Made by a program: the position numbers and the translations under genes. Below the pieces are notes generated by a model, which was not told the DNA's origin, did not search any database, and saw only the letters and a list, made by a program, of their open reading frames with translations. Positions 1 to 10,034 of a DNA stretch of 64,000 nucleotides are shown one piece after another (position 1 is the stretch's first letter; every line of letters starts with the position of its first letter). The stretch comes from Trichodelitschia bisporula (lineage: Eukaryota > Ascomycota > Dothideomycetes > Phaeotrichales > Phaeotrichaceae): NCBI GenBank assembly GCA_010356995.1, contig ML996703.1, positions 62,001 through 126,000 of the forward strand. Reading direction: 5' to 3'.

Positions 1-2
1 CC

Positions 3-2389
3 CGCCAGCAACTAAGCTGCACCTTCTGCCGCGCCGGCAAGCTACGCTGCGACCGCAAACTTCCCTGCGACCAATGCACCAAGCGCGCGCGCTCCGGCGC
101 ATGTGCGTACCTCGCGCCCCCGCCGAAGAAGAAACAGTCCCGCAACACCAAGGACCGCATTGCGCACCTCGAGGGCCTGGTCGTGCAGCTTATGAGCCAG
201 GGTGGCGGGCCGACGCCGGAGACCACGCCCCCGTCGCAGTCGCAGGGGAGTAGTGAGAGTGAGATGGAGGAAAGGAAGGAAGCGGTGAGGACGGAGCCGG
301 ATGCGAATGGGTTTGGGCAGATGAAGATCAGTAATGGGGAGACGTGTTATGTGGGGAGTGCGCATTGGGAGGCGATACTGGAGAGTGTAGGTGCTGCTTT
401 TATGGGGTGTGAGGGTGCGGCGGCTGATGAGCGTAGATTGCAGAAGTTAAGGAGGCGCTGCAGGACGACGATGACGAGCACGAACCTGATCCCGAGGCCG
501 AAACGCCGGATACGCTGCAGTTGTTGATGCTAGGCGTCCCGGCATCAGTCACACGCGCGGACCTCCTCCGCGAGATTCCGGCGAAGAGCGTGTGCGACAC
601 GCTCCTGTGGCACTGGTTCAACAGCAACGACCCAGCAATGCGTACGTCCTTACGCTCACGCCCCCAGCAGCAGCTACAGCTAACACCGCACAGCCGCGAT
701 CCACCGCCCAACCTTCCTCTCCGAATACGAGCAGCTATGGAAAGAACCGAAGCGGCTACCGACAATGTGGCTCGCCCTCTTCTTCAACATCCTAACCCTC
801 GGCTGCCGCATCGTGCAGCACATAAACCTAGGCCAGCACTCCGCAGAAGCCGAATTCGGCTCCGCAGACCGGTATCAGAATCTTGCGGCCGCGGCGCTGG
901 CTTTGGGGGACTACATGCGCCTGCGGAAGTACACAGTCGAAGCGCTCCTCACGCACGCCAGCTGCGAATACATGAAACAACCCGAGTTACCCACGCGCAT
1001 CTGGATGCTAACCGCGCTGCTGATCCGCGTCGCGCTGCGCATGGGCTACCACCGCGACCCGAGCCACTACCCCAACATAACGCCGTTTGAAGGCGAGATG
1101 CGCCGCCGGTGCTGGGTCATTATTTACACGTACGATGTGCTCGGCTCGTTTCAGCTCGCGTTGCCGGGCATGGCGCGGCACATACAAGCTGACATCGGCC
1201 CGCCGTCGAATCTCCTAGACACGGATTTCGGGCCTGAGACCAAGGAATTGCCGCCCTCGCGGCCGTTTAACGAGCTCTCGGCCGTGAGCTACTGTCTGAC
1301 CAAGTGCCACTACACGCGGATCTTCGCTGACGCATCGGAAATCTCGCACGCAGTCAACCTGCCGGACTACGACGAGGTCGAACGGCTCGACGCCGCGCTG
1401 CAAAAGATCTACGACGACACGCCCCCGATCCTCAAATTCCGTCCCCTGGACCAATCCATCCTGGACCCGCCCGCCCTCATCTTCAACCGCTTCAAGCTCG
1501 AACTCCTCAGCCACAAAACGCGCTGCATCCTCCACCGCCGGTATCTAATCGACGACCTACCGGACCCGCGCATGCGCGCCTCGCGCCGCATCTGCGTCGA
1601 GTCCGCCATGAAGCTCCTCGACCACCTGATTACAACCTACGATGCGGCGCGCGAGGGCGGACAGCTCAGCATCGTACGCAGCTTCATGGCCTCCCTCAGC
1701 TCGCACGATTTCCTGTTAGCCGCCATGGTGCTATGTCTCGAACTCAATGCCGTGAGCAAGCCGTCCTTCGCCGCGATAAGGGATGACTGGGCGGATGTGG
1801 GGGAGATGAAACGCCTCCTGCACACGGCGTACTCGGTGTATAAGCACCCGTTTGGCAGCGAGGCGGAGGCGGAGAAGGCGCGGAGGGCCATGGCTGTGAT
1901 GCTAAGGCGCCTGGACGGTGAGTCGTCCGTGCGCGCGGTGGGAAGTGCTAACGAGCTAGATGTGCCCGAGTCGCCAGAGCCGCCGTCGGTGCCGCAGACG
2001 CAAATGCAAGCGCCAACGTCGCAGCCCGGGCCAGATCTACTCCTGATGCAACCCCAGCAGCCCCAACCGACTGAATTCTATCTCCTCGGCCCGGAGCCCG
2101 AGTACTACGAGCCGATCGGTGGGATGATTTCGCCGTCGCAGGTGCCGGATTGGGTATGCTTCTGATGTCGCTCTTTGTTTGAAGAATGGGTGCTGACTCT
2201 GAACAGGAAGCGTGGGACAAGATTATTGGGAACGAGTCTTCCGTGGACCAAACGATGTCGTTCAGTGATGCTGAGGCGCTGCTGGTGATGGATCAGGCGG
2301 CGTCGCCTGGGAGTGCGTGGTCAGGACATACGCTGGCTGATCCGGGGGTGTATGCTGGGTTTCCTGGGATTCCAGGAGGGGTGTTGTGA
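3..2389 (+). CDS. Zn2Cys6 fungal transcription factor, 5' end cut by window
   Basis: Nuclear DNA-binding regulator of the Gal4 type; target genes unknown. Inferred exons are <3..386, 452..641, 694..2153 and 2207..2389, phase-consistent, leaving about 738 residues in view. The reading frame opens inside the zinc cluster: CTFC, then cysteines spaced CX2CX6CX5CX2CX8C with the basic stretch RAGKLRCDRK, followed by a KKKQSRNTKDRIAHLE linker and probable coiled coil. Residues about 125-500 look like the fungal-specific transcription factor domain (NSNDPAMPAIHRPTFL, then FFNILTLGCRI and the RRRCWVIIYTYD block). The C-terminal part is P/Q-rich and ends in a short exon starting EAWDKIIG. The second intron carries a good CTAAC branch site. 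The first intron boundary is the least sure. The 3' end lies 163 bp from the converging helicase gene. Start codon and promoter lie outside the window, and I do not recognise the ortholog. Confidence 0.85.
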
Positions 2390-2551
2390 TTTCCTTGTGT
2401 GGACGGCCGTTGGATGGGTATTCCCCTTGTAGCCTCGTGTTGATAGCGCTTCCGGTCTCTCGCTGGTGTGATGGCGTTGTTTTGGAGTTGGGATCCGTTA
2501 CTCGGTCTTTATTTCGCGATTCAAATATATCCCGGTGTGCACGTCATGCCC

Positions 2552-5134
2552 TCACGGCTGTCCCTGTGCTTCTTCCGCTTCTTCTTCTCCGGCGGTCTCG
2601 TCCCCATTAACATCCACTCCCTCATCCTCAACCTCACTGGCGAACTCTTCCTCCTCCTCATCCTCTTCATCATTCAATCTCATCCCCTCCACACCAGCCC
2701 ACATCTCATCCTCAACCCCCATCCCCCCCAGTCCTCTTCCTCCACCCATCTGCGCCCTCAACAACCCCCTTTCCAGCGCAGGCAGCACATCCGGAACAAC
2801 CATCCACTTCTCCCTCCCCTCCCCCTCCCAAAGCCCATTCCGCGCACAAAAACCAAGCCACGCCTTCCATGCCTCATCCGTGCCCAGCACCTCACTGCTC
2901 CCCACAACAACCAACCCCTCCTTCGCCCGCGTAAGCGCAACATTCAACCGCTTAACCTGATGTATAACACCCACCCCCCTCTCCGCATCCCCCTTCACAA
3001 ACCTCTCCCTCCCCCTCGTCGTACACAGCACCACAACCCTAGCCTCAAGCCCCTGCATCGCCTCCATCGGCCCGACGTTCACACTCCACAACCCAGCCTT
3101 CCTAAGCTCCGCCCTGATGAGCCCAACCTGCGCCCCAAACTGCGCAATCACACACACGTCCTGGGCGGGCACACCCGCCCCAACCAACCACCTAACCTTC
3201 CCCACCACAATCCCCGCCTCGGAAGCATTATACCACCCCCCGCCCTCACTCTCCCTATCCTCCAACCCCTTATTCTGCACAAACACCACCGGCCACCCCC
3301 TTCCCCTCCACCCCTCCCACGCCCCCACCGTCCCATCCCGCGCCACAGCCTCAGCAGTCAAACCATCACTATAGAACAGCGCATTCGGCACCGCCAATAT
3401 CGCAGCATGACTCCTATAATTCCTCCTCAGATCCGCGAAGGCGGGTCTCGGAAGCGGGAGCATGTGCGCCCTCAGCACACCCGCCCCGCCCGCACTCCGC
3501 GCCAGCGGGTGATTAGCGAACACCGGCCGCGCGAGCAGGCGCTCGATGAGGCTGGTCCCGATGATCGGGCTTGTAGAGTGGACATGCGGATTCAGCTGCG
3601 CCGGATCGCCGGCCAGGACAAGCAGCGGCAGGGCGGCGCCCACGGGGGGAGTGAGCACCGTGAGCGGGAGTAAGGCTTCGGGTTCGATGGCTTGGGCGGC
3701 CTCGTCGATGAGCAGGGCCGTCCAGTGGGGTGCCGTGGGCGGGGGGAGGTTGAAGGCTACGGCCAGGCTGGTGGACACGGTGTGCAGGTCGCGGTTGGAG
3801 AGCCGGGCGGAGATCAGCATTTGCGCGTCGCGGCAGGTGAGGACTACGACGGATGTTGCCATTAGTTTGGTGAAGGGGGGGAGTGCGAAGCGCGACTCGG
3901 CCATGTGGCAATGACCTAGCAGGCCGGCTGGGACTTCCGCTGGATCGCGCGTGGGGGAGTTGAGACGTAGAAGGGCTGTGGGGGGGAGGTGTGCGCGGAG
4001 ACGCATGGCAAGACTGTCGGCTGCGGGGTCGCTGGGCGCGCAGAGGAGTATGTGTATGCTCGGATCGGGCTTATCGGGTAAAGGGTCGCCGGGTCGGCGC
4101 GGGAAGAGCAATTGCAGGGCTGTTTCAACGAGGACTTTCGTCTTCCCCGTGCCGGCGGGCCCGGTGATTAGAAAGGGGAGGGGCCCGAAGTTACGCGACA
4201 CGATGTTCGCGACGCTGCGCTGCTGCTCGTGGTTGAGCGCGGGGTCGTGGAAGGCGGTGGACTTGCTCGGGAGGGGGTTGAGGGCCGTCTGCCGCACGGA
4301 GTCCGACGCCTTCGCGAAGAGCATCCGTTCCAGCCAAGATGTCTTCTGCAGCAGGCTGGACTCGTCGCGTGCGCTGCGCATCGCCACGTCCGCTGCGTCC
4401 ACCGCGCCCCGCAGAGCAGCCTCCCACGCACTCCTCACAGGAAAGGCAACATTCCAGCACGCCGTCGTATCAAGCGGCACTGACGATAAAAACTGCACAG
4501 TCTCATTTCTCCGTGCAAGTGCTGCGACTGTAGCACACACCTCCGTGCCCGTCCAGTTGGGAAACAGCGGCTGCCCGTTCAGGGCCGTGATTAGCTGGCG
4601 CAAGTGCAAGACATCGCCGAGGCGCACGAAGGGTGCATTCTCGCGGAGGCCGGGCACGTGGATGAGATACTGATAAGCGCCTACGTGCTCAGGGAGCCAG
4701 CGCGGGGTGGTCACAATGGGCGTGCTGTACAGCGTGAAGGCGCTTTGGGCGGCGCGGGAGGCAAGGAATTCGGTTTCGAGATGGTGACGCAGGATGTAGC
4801 GGTAGGCGAGCGGAGAGAGGGGCTCGGAGGGGGGGGGAGGGAGCAAGGAGGGCATGAGAGGTGTGTGGGCGGGGGGCGGGGGGAGGAAGTCGCTACCCGC
4901 GAAGGTCGAGGCGTAAGTACTGTACATGATGTCGAGTCCTGGGATCTCGATGGCGGGAATGACGCGGTATGGTTGCTGGAGATTGACATCGCGGATCCAC
5001 CGCGGGGTGTAAGTCGCGGCGAAGACGTCGAGCGGCATGGTGGTGGGCTTTGCAGCATTCGAGTTGGTGCGTGAGGGAGGAGAGAGGTGAGGATTTATGT
5101 CGCCAGCGGTGTCGGGTTGCGCGTTTGCGGGCAT
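2552..5134 (-). CDS. Superfamily 1 RNA helicase, MOV10/SDE3-like (SAD-3-like)
   Basis: Predicted ATP-dependent nucleic-acid helicase of the Upf1-like SF1B group. Single exon, 860 residues, ATG at 5134. Residues 1-290 are a family-specific N-terminus without a recognised zinc finger. The helicase core follows in order: LNHEQQRSV (about 300), Walker A GPAGTGKT (about 325), motif II DEAAQA (about 477), motif III LVLAGDPAQL (about 506), motif IV RRNYRSH (about 570), motif V EAMQGLEARVVVLC (about 691) and motif VI LNVALTRAKEG (about 730). The tail from about 820 is glutamate-rich. The LNxEQQ opening and DEAAQA box resemble MOV10/SDE3 more than Upf1 or Dna2. Relatives act in small-RNA silencing, and Neurospora SAD-3 works in meiotic silencing; a silencing role here is inference from family. 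The coding strand is C-rich near the start and strongly G-rich over the last ~850 bp. No introns are seen. Confidence 0.88.
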   Translation of the reverse strand: MPANAQPDTAGDINPHLSPPSRTNSNAAKPTTMPLDVFAATYTPRWIRDVNLQQPYRVIPAIEIPGLDIMYSTYASTFAGSDFLPPPPAHTPLMPSLLPPPPSEPLSPLAYRYILRHHLETEFLASRAAQSAFTLYSTPIVTTPRWLPEHVGAYQYLIHVPGLRENAPFVRLGDVLHLRQLITALNGQPLFPNWTGTEVCATVAALARRNETVQFLSSVPLDTTACWNVAFPVRSAWEAALRGAVDAADVAMRSARDESSLLQKTSWLERMLFAKASDSVRQTALNPLPSKSTAFHDPALNHEQQRSVANIVSRNFGPLPFLITGPAGTGKTKVLVETALQLLFPRRPGDPLPDKPDPSIHILLCAPSDPAADSLAMRLRAHLPPTALLRLNSPTRDPAEVPAGLLGHCHMAESRFALPPFTKLMATSVVVLTCRDAQMLISARLSNRDLHTVSTSLAVAFNLPPPTAPHWTALLIDEAAQAIEPEALLPLTVLTPPVGAALPLLVLAGDPAQLNPHVHSTSPIIGTSLIERLLARPVFANHPLARSAGGAGVLRAHMLPLPRPAFADLRRNYRSHAAILAVPNALFYSDGLTAEAVARDGTVGAWEGWRGRGWPVVFVQNKGLEDRESEGGGWYNASEAGIVVGKVRWLVGAGVPAQDVCVIAQFGAQVGLIRAELRKAGLWSVNVGPMEAMQGLEARVVVLCTTRGRERFVKGDAERGVGVIHQVKRLNVALTRAKEGLVVVGSSEVLGTDEAWKAWLGFCARNGLWEGEGREKWMVVPDVLPALERGLLRAQMGGGRGLGGMGVEDEMWAGVEGMRLNDEEDEEEEEFASEVEDEGVDVNGDETAGEEEAEEAQGQP

Positions 5135-6003
5135 GGTGGGGGTTTCGGATGGCGCGGGGGACTTCGCGGGTCGGGCTGGTCTCTGGTGGGAGTTAGACGG
5201 AGTTAAAAATTGCTATTACAACTCACTTTTGACCGGGCATTGCGATTTTGGGATGGCATGTATGGCAGTGTTGAAGTGGTGTTTCGCGGGGTTGAGATGA
5301 AGGACTGCGCCTCATGAAAATTGCTGCCTGGATGAGCGGCTGAGCTCGGCGGCCTGAAGCAACAACTTTGTGCTCCGGATGCCTGGCTTGCATGGCGCTA
5401 ACCTTATGCGGCTTGCCGTGATGGGGACTGCGTTTGAGCCTCGCGGCGGATATGTCGTTCTCGGCATCGAGGCCGGGTTGAGGGCGAGGCTGTGTTGAGG
5501 GGGTGGTCTATGCTGCTGTTATTCCTGCTCGAATGCCATATCGTGGGGGAAGAAGCTTTTTGCTACTGCAAAGGAGGGAGCATCTCAGCCTTACGAGGCG
5601 AGCCGGCGGGAGTACCCGTCACTACTAATGAGAGCAAAGGATCATTCACTTCCAGAGGCGACTGTGAAAGCTGGAGTTGAAGTAAAAGACGAGGAGAGGA
5701 AGAAAGGAAGAGAGAGGAGGAGACCTCAAGAATATATACACGATGCCAAGTATGCTCCTATGCTTCTTCCTCGTATCATGCGCACATTACTGTACATCAT
5801 GTCCCTTCGTAGCTCCTTCCTAACATTTCAATACTCCTGCCTCATGTCTACATTACCATACGCTCGGACCACGAGTCCAGCATCATCGGCCCGAGCATTG
5901 AATATCGGCCCGAACATCGAATATGTACATGGTCCATAAATCGTATATACACCCAGAGTTCCAGCTCCCCTCCATTCGTCATCAGCAAGAGATCCACTCC
6001 CCC
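5135..6003. other. Gene-free stretch holding repeat copy A
   Basis: This is the upstream region of the helicase gene (from 5135) and the downstream region of the PEP-mutase-like gene (up to 6003). No ORF here resembles a protein. Positions about 5590-5880 hold the first copy of a diverged direct repeat described separately. The part next to the helicase is G-rich on the plus strand and may include its 5' leader. Confidence 0.6.
5590..5880. repeat. Diverged direct repeat, copy A
   Basis: About 290 bp that align by eye with about 7255-7545 in the same orientation. Shared landmarks in the same order are gagccggcgggagta-like, gagcaaagg, a purine-rich stretch of GGAAGAGAGAG type, ATATACgATGCCAAGTAT, TATCATGCGC, ATCATG(a)CCCTT, and a closing TTTCAATaCTCC...CATGTCTACAT. 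Identity is partial, so the copies are old. I see no coding capacity and cannot name a family. It may be a short non-autonomous element or a segmental duplication. Confidence 0.6.
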
Positions 6004-7026
6004 CTAAACCCCCCGAAACGCCTCCCCACCCGCCTCCTCATCAACCCTAATATCCTCCTCAAGTCCACAAACCTCAAATATCCCCCTCGGCCCACACTCA
6101 ACCGGCAAGCGTACCTCCCCCTCCCTCTTCAACCCCTCCAAACCTTCCCTCATCGCCAAGTATGCTGGCCCCAGCGTCGCAAACGGCCAAATAACCATCC
6201 GAAACCCTATACTCCGGGCTTTCTTTCTCCCCACCCTCGGCGTAACCCCATGCTCCACCATATTCAACACCATCGGCCAAGGGAACATATCTGCCACTAT
6301 CTGCCTCATCTCCCCCTCATTCCTAACCCCCTCAAGGAACCCCATATCCGCGCCCTCCTCCCGCGCAACCCTAAGCCTCTCAACCGCACTCTGATATCCA
6401 AGCAGCTGCAACGCATCCGTCCGCGCCACGATCACAATATCACTCCCCGCCCTCCGCCTCGCCGCAACGCACGCCCTAACTCTCGCCCTCCATTCCCCCA
6501 TTCCCACCACTCTCTTCCCGCCCAAATGCCCGCACCGCTTTTCCGCGACTTGGTCCTCAATATGTAGCCCCGCGACCCCAGCGCGGATGTACGCCTCCGT
6601 GCTCCGCGCCACGGCCACGGGACCGCCGTACCCGGTGTCCATGTCGGCGAGGAGGGGCGTGGAAGAGAGAGAGGCGAGGGTGCTGGCGTTCGCGACCATG
6701 TCGGGGAGGGAGGCGAGGCCGAGGTCCGCGCGGCCGAGGCGGGAGGCTGTTGTGCCGGCTCCAGTCTACCGGAATTAGAAATGAGTAGCCAAATTGGAGT
6801 GGTAAGGGATCGGACGTGCCATGTACAGCGCCTCAAACCCCACACCCAGCGCAACCCGTGCCGAAAACCCATCGTACACTCCCGGCGCAAGGATGAAAGC
6901 ATTCGGATCTTCGATCATGCGGCGCAGACGGGCGGCTGGATGCTCAGGAGGCCCGTCGGTGGAAGTGAGGAGTGGGACTGGTTCGGATTCCATTGCAGGT
7001 AGCGTTTCTCGTAGGTCGGATGTCAT
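6004..7026 (-). CDS. PEP mutase / isocitrate lyase superfamily enzyme
   Basis: TIM-barrel enzyme of the PEP mutase/isocitrate lyase superfamily; relatives cleave or hydrolyse C-C bonds in 2-alkylmalates, methylisocitrate or oxaloacetate. Exons 7026..6820 and 6765..6004 give 322 residues. Visible landmarks are LAPGVYDGFSARVA near residue 50, then across the splice YMTGAGTTASRLG, the Mg-binding LLADMDTGYGG motif, the catalytic loop EKRCGHLGGK, and the IVARTDAL strand. The KRCGH loop suits the oxaloacetate hydrolase / dimethylmalate lyase branch, but substrate cannot be set from sequence. The joint conserved motif requires the intron to begin GCACGT and end GGTAG (54 bp), i.e. a GC-AG intron. 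The open frame reaches further upstream but only to a GTG; the first ATG is at 7026. The 3' half of the coding strand is very G-rich. Direct repeats flank the gene on both sides. Confidence 0.85.
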
Positions 7027-7751
7027 TGTGATATCGTGATTTCGTAGTAAGGGATTGAAGGTTGGGGATAGTTGAGAAATGTAGTTGGACACCCTTGTTG
7101 CAGATCAGGTTCGTTACGAATGCTCAGGAACCATGGTTCAGGATATATACTGCCTTGAGTCTTTAAACGGGCATGTGCCTACGCCACCGCCGATGTCGGG
7201 GCCCCGCTCGTCGTCACCACCGTTGTGCGGTCGGGGCGCTCCATCGAGCCGGCGCTATTTCCGGCGCGAGGCTGGCGGGAATAATCGCTCCCGTAGACCG
7301 TAATGGGAGCAAAGGCTCGTTACGTGCGAAGGTAACTGTAATACTGAAGATTGAAATAGAAAGGCAAAGAGAGGGAGAGAGTCAGAGACTCTTGAGACTT
7401 AATATACGATGCCAAGTATCATCATTTACTCCTTCCTTCTTTCATGAGCTCATTACATCTTCCTTCTATCATGCGCTCATTATATCATGACCCTTTGATA
7501 TGCGCCTTCCTGGCATATCAATGCTCCTTCCATGTCTACATCGGACCGCACGAAGAGGCATATAAAACAGTAAACACAGGTGAGAGGAGAGGCGTAGCTC
7601 GCAGATTCGTTACAGCGGCATGTCCCCACATCGGTAATAATGCACACTCAGCCTCGCGCAACATGCCGAACTCCCCATCTATAGTGGTGGCATTAGCCCC
7701 GACTTCATGATATCAACCCCTCAACACCCTCATCTCCCACCCCTCTCACAT
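7027..7751. other. Gene-free stretch holding repeat copy B
   Basis: Upstream region of the PEP-mutase-like gene and downstream region of the Rsm22 gene. It holds repeat copy B (about 7255-7545). A weak TATA-like gatatatac lies near 7142 on the plus strand. No credible ORF was found. Confidence 0.55.
7255..7545. repeat. Diverged direct repeat, copy B
   Basis: Second copy of the ~290-bp repeat at about 5590-5880, same orientation, lying upstream of the PEP-mutase-like gene. It shares the block order gagccggc, ggagcaaagg, purine tract, ATATACGATGCCAAGTAT, TATCATGCGCtCATTA, ATCATGACCCTT and CATATCAATGCTCC...CATGTCTACAT. Together the copies bracket one gene of about 1 kb. No terminal inverted repeats or target duplications could be made out by eye. 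Confidence 0.6.
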
Positions 7752-10034
7752 CTACAACTCAAACTCATCCTCCCCCTCCTCCCTCCCTTTCCTCCCCTTC
7801 CCCCGTCCCCGATTAACATCCCCAACCCTCCCCCCGCGTTCTTTCTTCCCCACCCTCCTCTGTTCCACTTCCACCAGTCTCCCCAACCTCAACCCCCTCT
7901 TCTCCCTACTCTTCCCCCCCAACGCCCACAAATCGCCCCACCTCGCCTTGCGCGCATCCCTAAAAGCCTGCTTCCCGCACCTGCGGCTCACAAGCCAGCG
8001 CTCGAGGGTACCAGACGGCGTGCACAGGTCAAGGAGAATGTGCCCGCGGCGCTTGAGGGGCGGCCAGATGGCGCGGGGGAGGGTGAGGGGATGCGGCGCT
8101 GCATCGGCATCGGCGACAGACGATGCCGGCTCGGTGACTTCAGCCTCAGCCTCATTCCCGGCAGCTTCACCTTCGCCCTCCTCCCCCTCCCTCCCCACCC
8201 TCACCCCATACCCCTCAAACGCCCTCTCCGTCGCCCCCTCTCCCTGCACAACCCCCTCATCCCCCAACTCCCTCCCCCGTCGGACCGCCACATAACTAAA
8301 CTCCACATCATCAAAGTTCCTACTCTTCGCCCCCAGAACCTTCTGCAAAAACCCCGGTCTCGCATAACGTTGGCTAAAAGCGCACCAATCTTTGCGCCCC
8401 AGCGAGATGCCCGGCACCGGGTAGAGCGGACACTGTGCCGCATTCGTGCACGGCGCGACGATCATGCCCCTATCCGGCCGCTCCTCTTCGCCCTCCCACT
8501 GCACACTCCTTGCCGCATTGGGGTCCATTTTCTTCCGCAGAATATCCCGCGCCCCGGCAACGACCTCGAATCCGCGCGGCACGCCCTTCTCCAGCACAAC
8601 TAACACCCCCCCGTCAGGATTCACAAGGCTCCACAACGCATCCACAACTTTCCGCCGCTGATACTCCTCCCGCACAATCCACAGCGCATGCGCGGCGATC
8701 ACAACATCGTACGTCTTGCGCGGATTCGCCCCGTCAGCGTGGTCCGCCTGCACCGCATCCGGCAGTCTCGGTATAAAAGAAGTATTCTCAAGCAAATGCG
8801 CCGCGCGGTGGCGCAGCGTCGCAGACGTAGTGACGACCGTCGCTCGTCCCAGCGGCGCGGGGGGAGCAGGTTCAGTGCCGGTGCTGGGGTGCATACCCAC
8901 CCACTCAGCGCGCAGGACATCGCGCCAGGCCAGCGCACTCGCGCCGCCGGCACCAGCATCAAGAACCAGCGGTCCGCCCTCCTTCTCCAACAATCCACGC
9001 AACCACTCCGCGCCCAGGCGGCGGCGCAGCTCGACGAGCACCGTCATGACAGACGCGTAGGTCTGAGGCATGACAGCGGCTAGGAAAACATCCGCCTCCA
9101 TTTTAGACAGATGAGGCTGGCCGGCGAGTAGCCCGAGGGGCTTCTGCGGCATGGTGCGGCTGATACGGGGCGTGGAGGGCGAGTACGGGAGCCCGGGGCC
9201 GCCGAGGGCGTTCTGCGAGGCTGTGATGAGGTGCTTGGTTGGAATACCGGCGAGGAGCGCGGAGATGGGCTGCGTGAAGGTTGAGCGGGGGAATTGCAGC
9301 GTGGAGGGGGAGGTGGCGAAGCGCCCGGTGAGGGTGTAGGGGTGGGTGCGGATGTAGTCGTCGCCGGGCCAGTGCTCATCGTCAATATCGTCGGTAGGCT
9401 GTTCCTCCTCGAGGGGCGGCGGCTCGGGCTCGTTGATGCCTTCGGCTTTGATGACGTCCTCGTAGACTCTGTTTGCCGTATCCATTTCCGCTTGTATCTC
9501 GGCCGCCAGGTCCGCGGCGTGCATTTCTTGCCCGTCGCGTATGACGGCATAGTCCACCTCTTCTAGCACGCCGTCTTCTGCTTCTCGCAGCAAGATAGTG
9601 TCTCTCTCGTTGACAGCCTCCTCCTCCGCCCATCCCTCGGGCACAACGCCCACCGGCGGTCCAAACAGCCGCTCATACACCAGCAGCTCTTTCTCAGTCA
9701 GAAACCCTTCAGGCAACGAATCCCCGAATCTATTTCGTGCCCTTCGTGCCGCAGCCTCCAGCATAGCCGCCGGAACAACCAACTCGTCGCCGGATTGTGT
9801 CGTGCCCGTGTCCGCAGTGTGCTGTTCTCGTCGCGCGTGAGTCGCATGGGCGTGTCTCCGCTGAGGCAGCGCACTGTGCTGGCTGACGCCCCGTCGGACC
9901 GCCCGATCCGAAGCCGCAAGCGCGCTGACATGTCGTACTCCAACCGCAATCCGTCTCTGCACTGGACACCTTGCCACAAGCAGTTGAAGGCGACAACTCG
10001 GGCATATGGAGGGCGAAGCGCGTGCGGCAAGCAT
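7752..10034 (-). CDS. RSM22: Rsm22-like mitochondrial small-subunit assembly factor
   Basis: Mitochondrial Rsm22/METTL17 family protein, a methyltransferase-fold factor needed for the small mitoribosomal subunit. Single exon, 760 residues from the ATG at 10034. The frame stays open upstream, but this start gives an Arg-rich, acid-poor presequence (MLAARASPSICPSCRLQLL) that fits mitochondrial import. The central part holds KMEADVFLAAVMPQTYASV and the SAM-fold strand LVLDAGAGGASALAW (near residue 370). The C-terminal half has the family's cysteine region: CTNAAQCPLYPVPG, then KDWCAFSQR and FDDVEFSYVAVRR, the kind of spacing linked to a 4Fe-4S site in the family. A Glu/Ala-rich insertion and a basic tail ending in GRGKGRKGREEGEDEFEL follow. 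Upstream, around 10070-10110, is a short run of aggaatt/gacaggaat repeats of unknown meaning. Confidence 0.88.
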   Translation of the reverse strand: MLAARASPSICPSCRLQLLVARCPVQRRIAVGVRHVSALAASDRAVRRGVSQHSALPQRRHAHATHARREQHTADTGTTQSGDELVVPAAMLEAAARRARNRFGDSLPEGFLTEKELLVYERLFGPPVGVVPEGWAEEEAVNERDTILLREAEDGVLEEVDYAVIRDGQEMHAADLAAEIQAEMDTANRVYEDVIKAEGINEPEPPPLEEEQPTDDIDDEHWPGDDYIRTHPYTLTGRFATSPSTLQFPRSTFTQPISALLAGIPTKHLITASQNALGGPGLPYSPSTPRISRTMPQKPLGLLAGQPHLSKMEADVFLAAVMPQTYASVMTVLVELRRRLGAEWLRGLLEKEGGPLVLDAGAGGASALAWRDVLRAEWVGMHPSTGTEPAPPAPLGRATVVTTSATLRHRAAHLLENTSFIPRLPDAVQADHADGANPRKTYDVVIAAHALWIVREEYQRRKVVDALWSLVNPDGGVLVVLEKGVPRGFEVVAGARDILRKKMDPNAARSVQWEGEEERPDRGMIVAPCTNAAQCPLYPVPGISLGRKDWCAFSQRYARPGFLQKVLGAKSRNFDDVEFSYVAVRRGRELGDEGVVQGEGATERAFEGYGVRVGREGEEGEGEAAGNEAEAEVTEPASSVADADAAPHPLTLPRAIWPPLKRRGHILLDLCTPSGTLERWLVSRRCGKQAFRDARKARWGDLWALGGKSREKRGLRLGRLVEVEQRRVGKKERGGRVGDVNRGRGKGRKGREEGEDEFEL

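Noticed and set aside
2468-3673. 401-codon plus-strand ORF, Pro/His-rich
   Set aside because: Antisense shadow of the G-rich 3' part of the helicase gene.
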